Assembly (NCBI GenBank): GCA_031363085.1
Contig: JANLTU010000041.1
Span: 1-31,861 of the forward strand
Direction of reading: 5' to 3'
DNA from: UBA6921 sp031363085
Lineage (GTDB): Bacteria > Pseudomonadota > Gammaproteobacteria > SG8-11
DNA length: 31,861 nucleotides
In this document: piece by piece, positions 25,002 to 31,627 of the stretch
Position numbering within the stretch: position 1 is the stretch's first letter
How the letters are laid out: each line of letters starts with the position of its first letter
The notes under the pieces: model-generated
Told to the model about the DNA's origin: nothing
What the model saw: only the letters and a program-made list of their open reading frames with translations
Database searches by the model: none
Made by a program: the position numbers and the translations under genes

Positions 25002-25031
25002 CCGGTACGCATTGATTCGTCAACGTACCGG
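25002..25031 (+). repeat. Inverted repeat between cas9 and cas1
   Basis: Perfect 8-bp arms CCGGTACG (25002-25009) and CGTACCGG (25024-25031) with a 14-nt loop, ending 8 nt before the cas1 ATG. The cas1 start has no visible Shine-Dalgarno sequence, so a hairpin here could hold back cas1 translation or mark an RNA processing site. Confidence 0.6.
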
Positions 25032-25039
25032 CATTCAGC

Positions 25040-25930
25040 ATGATCAAACGCATCGTCGAAATCAGCCAGCGTGCCCACCTGAGCTTGCGCAATCAGCAGC
25101 TCGTTATCGAGCGCGCCGACGAGGAACCCGCGCAGGTCGCCATTGAAGACTTGGGCGTGCTCATTCTTGACCATTACTCCATCACGCACACGCAGCAACT
25201 GCTGTCGGCGTGCTGGCAAAACAACGTTGCGGTGATTCTGTGCGACGGCAAGCATCTGCCCGGCGCAGTTTTGTTACCGCTCGACGGCCACAGCCTGCAA
25301 AGCAAAATTGTTGCGCAGCAAGTTGAAGTCACCGAACCCACGCGCAAGCGGCTGTGGCAAACCATCGTGCAGGCCAAGGTGCGCGAGCAAGCGAATGTAT
25401 TGCGCTCGGTGCATGGCGAGTGCGACCCGTTGCCCGCTTACGCGGACAAGGTGCGCAGCGGCGACCCGGACAACATCGAAGCACAAGCCGCGCGCATCTA
25501 CTGGCAAAAACTGTTCGGCCCAAGCTTCCGACGCAATCGCGACAGCGCTGGCATCAACGCGCTGTTGAATTACGGTTACGCCATTCTGCGCGCGGCGGTG
25601 GCGCGTGCCATCGTCGGCGCAGGACTGCATCCCTCGCTGGGGCTGCATCATCACAACCAATACGACAGCTTTTGTCTCGCCGATGATCTGATGGAACCGC
25701 TGCGCCCGCTGGTAGACCTCAAGGTATTTGAACTCGACCGATCATCAAACGGAAAAGAAATGGAGCTTGATCGCGGCACGAAACGCGCGCTACTGGAAAC
25801 GTTGACCTGGAATTGCATGCTCGGTGAGCAACGTCTGCCGCTCATGGTGGCACTACATCAGTATGCCGCCAACGTGCGAAAAGTGATTTGCGGCGAAGAG
25901 AAACACGCTGTGATTCCGGCGTTGTCGTAA
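25040..25930 (+). CDS. cas1: CRISPR-associated integrase Cas1, type II-C
   Basis: 296 residues, a usual length for type II Cas1. The N-terminal beta domain contains EDLGVLILDHYSITHTQQLL and NNVAVILCDGKHLPGAVLLP. The helical catalytic domain has NIEAQAARIYW with E147, GYAILRAAVARAIVGAGLHPSLG, the histidine in LHHHNQYDSF (about 203-205) and LADDLMEPLRPLVD with D215/D216, i.e. the Glu-His-Asp metal site that integrates new spacers. It starts 77 bp after cas9 and 36 bp before cas2. No ribosome site is obvious in front of the ATG, where a hairpin sits instead. It functions as a complex with Cas2. Confidence 0.97.
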   Translation: MIKRIVEISQRAHLSLRNQQLVIERADEEPAQVAIEDLGVLILDHYSITHTQQLLSACWQNNVAVILCDGKHLPGAVLLPLDGHSLQSKIVAQQVEVTEPTRKRLWQTIVQAKVREQANVLRSVHGECDPLPAYADKVRSGDPDNIEAQAARIYWQKLFGPSFRRNRDSAGINALLNYGYAILRAAVARAIVGAGLHPSLGLHHHNQYDSFCLADDLMEPLRPLVDLKVFELDRSSNGKEMELDRGTKRALLETLTWNCMLGEQRLPLMVALHQYAANVRKVICGEEKHAVIPALS

Positions 25931-25966
25931 CACTGAAGTATTGATCAACCCAACAGGTACACAAGC

Positions 25967-26296
25967 ATGAGCTTCGGAGGATTGCGCAGTATGTGGGTGC
26001 TTGCCATGTTTGATTTGCCGACAGACACCAAAGCCGCGCGCAGGGCCTATCATAACTTCCGCGAAAAACTGCTGGACGATGGCTTCACCATGCTGCAATT
26101 CTCGGTCTACGGCCGACATTGCCCAAGTGAGGAAAATACGCTTGTGCATGAAAAGCGGATAAACGCAAACCTTCCGCCTGACGGGGAAGTTCGGGTGCTG
26201 GTCGTCACCGATAAACAGTTCGAAAGAATGAAAGTGTTCCTTGGAAAAGTACGCGCTGCCACAGAAAAAGCCCCGGAGCAGATCAGTTTTTTCTGA
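25967..26296 (+). CDS. cas2: CRISPR-associated Cas2, type II-C
   Basis: 109 residues. A ferredoxin-like fold opens with WVLAMFDLPTDTKAARRAYHNFR, where D16 is the conserved metal-site aspartate, followed by GFTMLQFSVYGRHCPSEE and VRVLVVTDKQFERMKVF. It ends with APEQISFF, common in type II-C Cas2. It forms the Cas1-Cas2 spacer-acquisition complex. The array begins 48 bp after its stop codon, so there is no space for csn2 or cas4, supporting subtype II-C. Confidence 0.96.
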   Translation: MSFGGLRSMWVLAMFDLPTDTKAARRAYHNFREKLLDDGFTMLQFSVYGRHCPSEENTLVHEKRINANLPPDGEVRVLVVTDKQFERMKVFLGKVRAATEKAPEQISFF

Positions 26297-26344
26297 TCCG
26301 CCCCGGCACTTTCAATTTACCCTACAGGCACTTGAGAAAAAGAC
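26297..26344. other. Short spacer between cas2 and the array, probable leader
   Basis: 48 bp separate the cas2 stop from the first repeat. The repeat adjoining it is perfect while the repeat at the opposite end is degenerate, so by the usual rule this side is where new spacers are added. It contains an AC-rich stretch and ends GAGAAAAAGAC, with no recognisable promoter directed into the array. Confidence 0.45.
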
Positions 26345-27040
26345 AGTGTAGCTGACCGATGCCTGCCCGCAATTCACAACCAGCCGCGATCTCGGGTTCT
26401 TTGCGGACGGAGTGTAGCTGACCGATGCCTGCCCGCAATTCACAACAAGTGACTGTGGATGACGCGCACTTTACATAGTGTAGCTGACCGATGCCTGCCC
26501 GCAATTCACAACTACGGTGAGCGCACATCCACGATGCTGATTAGTGTAGCTGACCGATGCCTGCCCGCAATTCACAACGCAAGCAAAGAAAGAACTCCGC
26601 TCCGGTGAAGTGTAGCTGACCGATGCCTGCCCGCAATTCACAACACAGGGCTGACGGCTACCGCATTCGCGGGAAGTGTAGCTGACCGATGCCTGCCCGC
26701 AATTCACAACGTAAACTAGCCACTTTATGCCCAATCCCCGAGTGTAGCTGACCGATGCCTGCCCGCAATTCACAACCCACGATCTGCGATTGCATGGATC
26801 TCTTTGAGTGTAGCTGACCGATGCCTGCCCGCAATTCACAACAGCTTCTTCGCAGCGGTCATGACACGCTCAAGTGTAGCTGACCGATGCCTGCCCGCAA
26901 TTCACAACTGTATTCGTGCTTGGCAATCGCAAGGCGCGAGTGTAGCTGACCGATGCCTGCCCGCAATTCACAACGCACCGTAAGTCGTTTGCCCTGCTTC
27001 GACAAGTGTAGCTGACCAATACCTGTCCGCAATTCAAAAT
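26345..27040 (-). CRISPR. CRISPR array, 11 repeats of 36 bp and 10 spacers of 30 bp
   Basis: Repeats start at 26345, 26411, 26477, 26543, 26609, 26675, 26741, 26807, 26873, 26939 and 27005, an exact 66-bp period. The plus-strand unit begins AGTGTAGCTGACCGATGCCT and ends CGCAATTCACAAC; ten copies are identical as far as I can read. The eleventh (27005-27040) has five changes, including its last base, which marks the old end. The tracrRNA anti-repeat shows that crRNAs are read from the minus strand, where the repeat begins GTTGTGAATTGC and ends GCTACACT. The ten spacers are all different and I see no match to them elsewhere in this window. Confidence 0.98.
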
Positions 27041-27168
27041 CACGCATTCCGTGCTGATCGGCGCGAGGTTTTTTATCCGATCAATCCAGCCTGGAGCGAT
27101 TACATCCTTGCGCACGGACGTGACATGTTACTTGGCTGTCGCAAGCGCTTGGAAATGGACTGAGGTAA
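27041..27168 (+). pseudogene. Remnant of M14 (DUF2817) peptidase gene 3' end, right flank of CRISPR locus
   Basis: Directly after the degenerate last repeat the sequence resumes homology to the 3' end of the M14 peptidase gene at 20715-21797. In frame it reads RADRREVFYPINPAWSDYIL then AHGRDM, against RADLRAAFYPHDPSWRESIL then AHGRDI in the intact protein. A one-base deletion about eight codons later shifts the frame; restoring it would give LSQALGNGLR and a stop at the same place. About 84 percent identity by hand over the last 99 bp. It has no start and is non-functional. It forms a direct repeat with 21699-21797 that brackets the CRISPR-Cas genes. Confidence 0.85.
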
Positions 27169-27279
27169 GCAGCGACAAGGCGCAGCACAGCCACGCGAAC
27201 TTGTGCTTGATACGCTTCCGTGGTGAGCTATTGATCTGGCCCGTTGAAGTTTGAATTATTCATTCAGTCAGGCCGCGTT

Positions 27280-27348
27280 GTTGCAGGGGCGCGATTCATC
27301 GCGTGATCACCTGCAAAGATTGCCCGATGAATCGGGCTCCTACGTAAC
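27280..27348. repeat. REP-like double hairpin element
   Basis: Two small perfect hairpins, CGCGAT-TC-ATCGCG (27290-27303) and GCCCGAT-GA-ATCGGGC (27322-27337), lie inside a weaker outer inverted repeat (GTTGCAGGGGC against GCTCCTACGTAAC). It shares AGGGGCGCGATTCA with the palindrome at 12810-12843. The wider stretch 27169-27465, between the gene remnant and the cupin gene, holds no other feature I can support. Confidence 0.65.
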
Positions 27349-27465
27349 ACACCATTTCTCCATTGCTCGCACGAAACAGCGGGGACGCTAAAGCTAAAAT
27401 TCACTTAGCGGCATTACTAATTAGCACCCTCAACAGGCAAATTTCAGCACATGGGTTACATTTCA

Positions 27466-27897
27466 ATGAAGCTACTAAATGCAACAGCTCTGATCGCTGC
27501 GGTATTAAGTTTACATTCGGCTGCATTCGCAATTGAGCCCTCGGCGGATATTAAAGTCACTACCATGTTAAAGACACAGACCAGTTGGGACGGCAATCCA
27601 ATTGTTTACCCAACGGGTAATCCTGAAGTTACGGGCATGACGATTGAAATCGCACCCGGAAAAGAAACGGGTTGGCATTTGCACCCTGCTAATTCTTTTG
27701 GTGTTCTTCTTGAAGGTGAGCTGGTGATTACGCTGAAAAACGGCTCTTCCAAAACTTTGAAAGCAGGCGACGCTCTCGCTGAAGTTGCCAACACCTTGCA
27801 CAATGGGCGCAACGTAGGCACGGTGCCTGCAAAAATTATTGTTTTTTATGTGGGCGAAGTCGGCCAACAGCTTTCAATAAAAGAGTCAGGGCAGTAA
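27466..27897 (+). CDS. Exported cupin-domain protein
   Basis: 143 residues from ATG 27466, beginning a signal peptide (MKLLNATALIAAVLSLHSAAFA); ATG 27451 would add five residues. The cupin barrel is visible: IEIAPGKETGWHLHPANSFGVLLEGEL, with the two histidines of GxHxH and a glutamate for metal binding, then LKAGDALAEVANTLHNGRNVG carrying the last histidine. Such small periplasmic cupins bind a metal and may act on or sense small molecules; no specific reaction can be assigned. It is the only plus-strand gene in a neighbourhood of minus-strand accessory genes and lies just past the REP-like element. Confidence 0.87.
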   Translation: MKLLNATALIAAVLSLHSAAFAIEPSADIKVTTMLKTQTSWDGNPIVYPTGNPEVTGMTIEIAPGKETGWHLHPANSFGVLLEGELVITLKNGSSKTLKAGDALAEVANTLHNGRNVGTVPAKIIVFYVGEVGQQLSIKESGQ

Positions 27898-27943
27898 CAG
27901 CGCGTGCTTAGCTCTAACTACTTAGTCAACCTGACCCGGACGG

Positions 27944-28408
27944 CTAAAGCAGCCGGCTACTTCTACGTGCCGCTCCTGAGTCAAGCGCACGCAGCGCCTC
28001 AACCTCCGCAATAACGGCTTGGCCGACCGCAGCAGGTGCGCCCCAGTAGTCGAAGATGCCGCCGCGTGACGCGTTGCTGCCACAGACAACCAGGATGCCG
28101 GAACCAAATTTTGCTTTTATGTGCGAGGCAAGCCAGCCTACAAAGCCGGAATTGTCGAGATCAGGCTTGAAGTGGAGCGAAAAAAGCACAAAAGGCTGCT
28201 CCGCATTTGGCTCGGCGGCGGCCAAAACACTCCAAACCTCGTTATCACGCACAGCAGCAAGCGCGTGCGCCAGCGCAGAAGTTGGGAATTCCGTAACAAG
28301 GTATTCGCGGTATGCTTATAGCCCTGGATGCACAGTGAAGTCAGCGGTGCGGATAACGTGCAGCAGGCGGCGTTGCGTTTGTTCGTGTGTTTCGTGGCTG
28401 ATGTGCAT
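27944..28408 (-). pseudogene. DUF6196-like gene interrupted by an in-frame stop
   Basis: Reading the minus strand from ATG 28408: MHISHETHEQTQRRLLHVIR, then TADFTVHPGL, then TAA at 28318-28316 (codon 31). In the same frame it continues AYREYLVTEF, then RDNEVWSVLAAAEPNAEQPF, VLFSLHFKPDLDNSGFVGWL and a C-terminal RGGIFDYWG. The two halves together look like one protein of the DUF6196 type, as far as I recall that family; it is often seen in integron cassettes. No frameshift is needed; only the TAA must be a sense codon. Either the gene is broken or the downstream GTG at 28252 allows a 102-residue product containing the conserved C-terminal domain. Confidence 0.7.
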
Positions 28409-28430
28409 AGACGCCCGCAACGTAAAGTTA

Positions 28431-28532
28431 GGGAAGCGCCGATTAAATCCGTTTGCGTTGAGCTGCGCGCCGGTCGAGCAGTCGAAATGCGCTCATTGAA
28501 AACGGCTTGAATAAAGCGGCGTTTCGCTAGGG
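28431..28532. repeat. Long imperfect palindrome between DUF6196-like and chorismate-mutase-like genes
   Basis: The left arm starts GGGAAGCGCCGATTAAATCC and continues GTTTGCGTTGAGC; reading the opposite strand from the right end gives a similar series (CGAAACGCCGC, ATTCAAGCCGTTT, CAATGAGC). Spanning about 100 bp, it could fold as one long bulged hairpin like an integron recombination site, but its ends lack clear RYYYAAC/GTTRRRY cores. Confidence 0.5.
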
Positions 28533-28841
28533 TTTGACACCAGCCGTATTGAGCGCTGCATGTTCAGCCAACTCCGCGTTAATGAAGCCCAAAATCATTG
28601 CGCGGTAAACCTGTTCTGTAACCACAGCATTTGCGCCCAACTCTTGCGCCAGTGCAGTGACCTTGGCAATTACCTGCTCGACACGCTGAGGCGCTTTTAC
28701 GTCGTCGGTGGTTTTCTTGAACCGCGCCGCTTGCTTCACATAGCCGCCACGTTCAGCCAGAAGGGTAACCATCTGACGATCAATGCGGTCGATATTCAAG
28801 CGAACTTCTTCAATGGAATGGCAGTTGTTTGCGTTACCCAA
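28527..28841 (-). CDS. Chorismate mutase-like protein (AroQ class)
   Basis: 104 residues starting at TTG 28841, supported by AGAGGTG about 5 nt upstream. The all-helical AroQ pattern is present: IEEVRLNIDRIDRQMVTLLA with R14, then ER at 30-31, YVKQAARFKK with K42, and PQRVEQVIAKV with R53; QVYRAMILGFINAEL forms the last helix. These basic residues bind the carboxylates of chorismate. Small free-standing members include chorismate mutases and isochorismate-pyruvate lyases (PchB), and the sequence does not decide between them. It has no neighbours from aromatic biosynthesis. The stop TAG lies in CCCTAGC, similar to the ends of the neighbouring small genes. Confidence 0.85.
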   Translation of the reverse strand: MGNANNCHSIEEVRLNIDRIDRQMVTLLAERGGYVKQAARFKKTTDDVKAPQRVEQVIAKVTALAQELGANAVVTEQVYRAMILGFINAELAEHAALNTAGVKP

Positions 28842-28860
28842 AAGGCACCTCTTTTGTCAG

Positions 28861-28927
28861 CACTAACGTTCAAATTGAGAGACGCGCCGTTTCTGCTGCG
28901 CTCCTCTCGAATGCAATGGAATTAGGG
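28861..28927 (-). repeat. attC-like imperfect palindrome after the VOC gene
   Basis: On the minus strand it runs from CCCTAAT (containing the VOC stop codon) through CATTCGAGAGGAGCGC and GCGCGTCTCTCAATTTG to GTTAGTG, 67 bp in all. The inner arms GAGAGGAGCGC and GCGCGTCTCTC pair imperfectly, and the outer ends approximate the R'' and R' simple sites of integron attC sequences. The next gene's ribosome site follows within 20 bp, as in cassettes. Confidence 0.45.
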
Positions 28928-29314
28928 TGCATTCTCCCGAAACTGCACAACATTGCCTTCGGGGTCGTGGCCGTCACAGGCTCTAAAGCCTCGCGCCTCC
29001 CATTCTTTGCTCTGCGGATTCAGCTCGCCGCCCAAGGCGGCGGCTTTGATCCGAGTCTCAGCAAGGCTTACGACCGGAAAGAAGAGTTTTGTGGGAACCT
29101 CGGTGCGACGCGCCGGTGGTGACGTGATGTTAATTGACTTGGCGACTTTCTTTGGAAGGGCGTGCACCACAAGCTGAAACTCGGCTGACTCCATGACAAG
29201 GTGATCAGGTTCAGACACTGAGACTGTCAGGGCCAAGAGTTCTTCGTAGAATTTTGCGACCCGCAGCAAATCCTTTGCAAACAACACGGCACCAGACTTT
29301 GGTTGATTCGACAT
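28922..29314 (-). CDS. VOC (glyoxalase/bleomycin-resistance) family protein
   Basis: 130 residues, a single VOC module pair. It opens GAVLFAKDLLRVAKFYEELL, then HLVMESAEFQLVVHALP, with a second half VSLAETRIKAAALGGELNPQ ending DGHDPEGNVVQFREN, the typical closing motif of a metal-binding glutamate or glutamine strand. Members are dioxygenases, isomerases or drug-binding proteins; the function of this one cannot be told. The stop codon TAA is part of a CCCTAAT motif at the edge of an attC-like palindrome. It lies 102 bp downstream of the alcohol dehydrogenase on the same strand. Confidence 0.87.
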   Translation of the reverse strand: MSNQPKSGAVLFAKDLLRVAKFYEELLALTVSVSEPDHLVMESAEFQLVVHALPKKVAKSINITSPPARRTEVPTKLFFPVVSLAETRIKAAALGGELNPQSKEWEARGFRACDGHDPEGNVVQFRENAP

Positions 29315-29416
29315 GTGCTCTCCGATACGGAAGTTGGCCCGTGTGATTGGGTGGAATTCGCATGCGTGCTAACAAGAGATCGATCTCCTTGCCTTGTACT
29401 CAACAGGCTGCTGGGT

Positions 29417-30418
29417 TCAACGCTGCAGCACAATACGATAGTGCGCATTGCCACTGCGCAATCGGTCGAGCGCCTCGTTAATTCTGTCAAAGCGAAATTT
29501 CTCAATCACGGGTTTGATGTTATGGCGCTTGGCAAACTCCAGCATTTTGGCGATGGTTGCCGGGCTGCCTACCGGTGAGCCGGATATCGTACGTTGCGCC
29601 ATGATGAGTGAGAACACATTGATATCCAGCGGATCGAGCGTTGCGCCGACAAAGTGCAAACGTCCGCGCGGCTTCAAGCTGCCAAGATAAAGGTTCCAGT
29701 CGAGTTTGACGTTGACCGTGGATAAGAGCAGATCAAAACGACCTGCCGCCGCCTCGATTGCTTTCGGGTCGCGGGAATTCAGGGTGTGATGCGCACCCAT
29801 TTCCAGGGCTTCCTTTTTTTTGACTTCGCTGGACGTAAACGCGGTTACCTCGCAGCCCCAGGCATGCAGAAACTGCAACGCCAGATGCCCGAGCCCACCG
29901 ATGCCAAGCACCGCAACCTTATCGGTCGGCTGGATATTGAACTGAACCAGCGGATTGAACACCGTCACCCCGCCACAAAACAGCGGCCCAGCCGATTCCA
30001 GGTCAATGCCCTCCGGGATCGGCACCACGCTGTTGGCCTGCGCCCGCACCTTGTCAGCGAAGCCGCCATGATGGCCGATCATGGTGGCCTGCGACGCCGC
30101 GCACAAGTTATGGTCGCCCGCACGGCAGGGATCACAGGTATTGCAATAACCGGCATGCCATCCCAGGCCCACCGCTTGCCCCACTGCTAAATTATTAACA
30201 CGCTCACCGATTTGTGAAATAGTTCCCACCACTTCGTGCCCCGCCACGATGGGGTATTGGGTCATGCCCCATTCATTATCAATCATGCTCAAATCGCTAT
30301 GGCAGATGCCGCAAAATTGGACATCAATTTCAACTTCATAAGCCTGTAGAGCAGCGGGTGCATACTCAAAAGCTTGAAGCTTTCCTTTCGGTTCATGTGC
30401 TGCATAGGCTTTTATCAT
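29417..30418 (-). CDS. Zinc-dependent NAD(P) alcohol dehydrogenase (MDR, cinnamyl-alcohol/YahK-like)
   Basis: 333 residues from ATG 30418, preceded by GAGGAT; a second ATG at 30433 sits before that ribosome site and is less likely. Catalytic zinc ligands: C36 in QFCGICHSD, H61-E62 in GHEVVG and C148 in PLFCGG. Structural zinc: C92, C95, C98 and C106. The dinucleotide fold has GIGGLGHLA at 172-180, and AFTSSEVKK after the second strand suggests a preference for NADPH. It resembles broad-range aldehyde reductases of the YahK/CAD group that reduce aldehydes to alcohols. Single gene; upstream lies a large palindromic element. Confidence 0.94.
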   Translation of the reverse strand: MIKAYAAHEPKGKLQAFEYAPAALQAYEVEIDVQFCGICHSDLSMIDNEWGMTQYPIVAGHEVVGTISQIGERVNNLAVGQAVGLGWHAGYCNTCDPCRAGDHNLCAASQATMIGHHGGFADKVRAQANSVVPIPEGIDLESAGPLFCGGVTVFNPLVQFNIQPTDKVAVLGIGGLGHLALQFLHAWGCEVTAFTSSEVKKKEALEMGAHHTLNSRDPKAIEAAAGRFDLLLSTVNVKLDWNLYLGSLKPRGRLHFVGATLDPLDINVFSLIMAQRTISGSPVGSPATIAKMLEFAKRHNIKPVIEKFRFDRINEALDRLRSGNAHYRIVLQR

Positions 30419-30501
30419 GCTGAATATCCTCATTGATTAATGCCAAGAATGCGAATGTGAGCAACGCCGGCAACAAAGACTTTCGGCGGGCAAAGACCAT
30501 A

Positions 30502-30644
30502 AGAGCCTGTTCAAGAACTTTCCTGGGGGATGCAGTGCAAGGCAAAATGGAACTCAAAAACGCAGCCTACACGCGGTATGTGACTATTTTGAGTTCGACT
30601 TTAACGCCGCAATGCGCCCGCCAGGAAAATCTTGAACAGGCTCT
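30502..30644. repeat. 143-bp palindromic intergenic element
   Basis: Ends AGAGCCTG (30502-30509) and CAGGCTCT (30637-30644) are exact inverted copies, extending inwards as AGAGCCTGTTCAAGA with TTTCCTGG against the right arm. A second internal arm pair, GGAACTCAAAA and TTTTGAGTTCGA, continues the symmetry, so almost the whole element can fold as one hairpin. I recall closely similar GAGCCTGTTCA palindromes in other gammaproteobacteria. It is non-coding, and the 272 bp between the dehydrogenase and the methyltransferase hold nothing else clear. Confidence 0.8.
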
Positions 30645-30691
30645 AAGGAACCGAGAAACGTAGCTACTCGACTGTCCCCTCGACCACGCAG

Positions 30692-31351
30692 TTAGGGCTT
30701 AACGGCAACATATTCAAGAGTCCAATAATACCGCCAGAACGTAAAGACGCAACTTTCGCCAAAACCGACGATGGACTGTCGTAATTCGTGTTCGGAAGGA
30801 AAGTTCTTAAGCACACGATGCGACGAACCATCGGCGAGACGACGAGTTTGGTAGGTGTTTCCATCCGAGTCGCGATCCGTGATCGGCGAACTGCTACCTT
30901 CGACGTAGAGATTGTCGGGCAGAACGACGCGCGCCTGCGGTTGCAGGCAAGCTGCCAAGCCGGCGAAGAATTCGCGCCGCCGTGTCGTTGGCACATGCGA
31001 AAACCAGAAGCCGGCAAATGCCGAATCGATAGGCCCAAACTGACGGGGTAAGGCGTAAGCATCGCCGACCAGAAAAGTAACTTTCTCAACGGGGACGCGG
31101 GAGCTGGCGATGGCCAGAGTTTCCGAGGCGGCATCGATAGCGAGAACGTGCGCGGCAGTAGGCGCGATCAATTGAGTCCAGTAGCCCGTGCCACAAGCAA
31201 CTTCAAGGACCGAAGCGCCGGCAAACTTGGGCGGTAGCCACTGACGGATGGCGGCGAGATCAGACTGCCGTTCGGGCTTGCGGTAAATCTTGTCGTACTC
31301 GGGAGCGCGAGTACCGTAGTAGGACTGCATCGCCAGTGGGTCGTGGTGCAT
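30692..31351 (-). CDS. Class I SAM-dependent methyltransferase
   Basis: 219 residues. The Rossmann methyltransferase core shows motif I VLEVACGTGYWTQ (48-60), motif II VLAIDAAS, then VTFLVGDAYALP and AFAGFWFSHVP, matching a Methyltransf_11/25-like domain. The N-terminal YYGTRAPEYDKIY is common in this group. Substrate unknown (small molecule is likelier than protein or nucleic acid). The gene starts 21 bp after the small antitoxin-like gene and may be cotranscribed with it. The stop TAA lies in GCCCTAAC, which looks like an integron R'' site, followed by GTGGTCGAGGGGAC. Confidence 0.88.
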   Translation of the reverse strand: MHHDPLAMQSYYGTRAPEYDKIYRKPERQSDLAAIRQWLPPKFAGASVLEVACGTGYWTQLIAPTAAHVLAIDAASETLAIASSRVPVEKVTFLVGDAYALPRQFGPIDSAFAGFWFSHVPTTRRREFFAGLAACLQPQARVVLPDNLYVEGSSSPITDRDSDGNTYQTRRLADGSSHRVLKNFPSEHELRQSIVGFGESCVFTFWRYYWTLEYVAVKP

Positions 31352-31372
31352 GAGAGAGCCCCAAAGTTCGCG

Positions 31373-31627
31373 TTAAGCGGCGCGGGGCTTTTTGCCGCGT
31401 CCACGTGAACGCGTTGTTGCGCCTACAGACGTATGGGCAACTTTAATTAATGAGCGAAGCGCTTCATTCACGACGGTTTCGTCATGAAACACTTTTGCAA
31501 CATCAGCGCTTAGAAGAACAAGGTTTGTTCCTGCCTGATAGGACTTTAAATACTTTCCTCGAACTCCACGCCCTAAATCGGACCGTTTGTATTCAGCACG
31601 CATTTCGTCAGCTTTACCCTTCTTCAT
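31373..31627 (-). CDS. Small conserved protein, antitoxin-like
   Basis: 84 residues from ATG 31627, preceded by AGGAG; an upstream ATG at 31654 adds nine residues. The sequence has EMRAEYKRSDLGRGVRGKYL, then SYQAGTNLVLLSADVAKVF, DETVVNEALRSLIKVAH and a basic C-terminal tail (RSRGRGKKPRAA). The RGKY motif, then a strand reading TNLVLLxxDVAKVF and an ALRSL helix, recur in a widespread family that I associate with antitoxin-like proteins paired with small toxins. No toxin gene is adjacent in this window; the neighbour is a methyltransferase. Its stop TAA falls in GCTTAAC. Function as an antitoxin is inference. Confidence 0.7.
   Translation of the reverse strand: MKKGKADEMRAEYKRSDLGRGVRGKYLKSYQAGTNLVLLSADVAKVFHDETVVNEALRSLIKVAHTSVGATTRSRGRGKKPRAA

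Noticed and set aside
26345..27040. Possible self-targeting spacers
   Set aside because: Reading the ten spacers against the rest of the window I saw no match on either strand; a genome-wide search is not possible here.
26322..27115. Several ORFs made of repeated CGQASVSYT or CELRAGIGQLH units
   Set aside because: They are translations through the CRISPR repeats; the 66-bp period (a multiple of three) keeps frames open by chance.
28056..28499. A 147-codon plus-strand frame over the DUF6196-like gene
   Set aside because: The minus strand shows conserved protein sequence on both sides of the stop, while the plus product is low-complexity Ser/Arg/Cys-rich.
30433..30663. A 76-codon plus-strand ORF
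   Set aside because: It runs through the 143-bp palindromic element and has no ribosome site or family resemblance.
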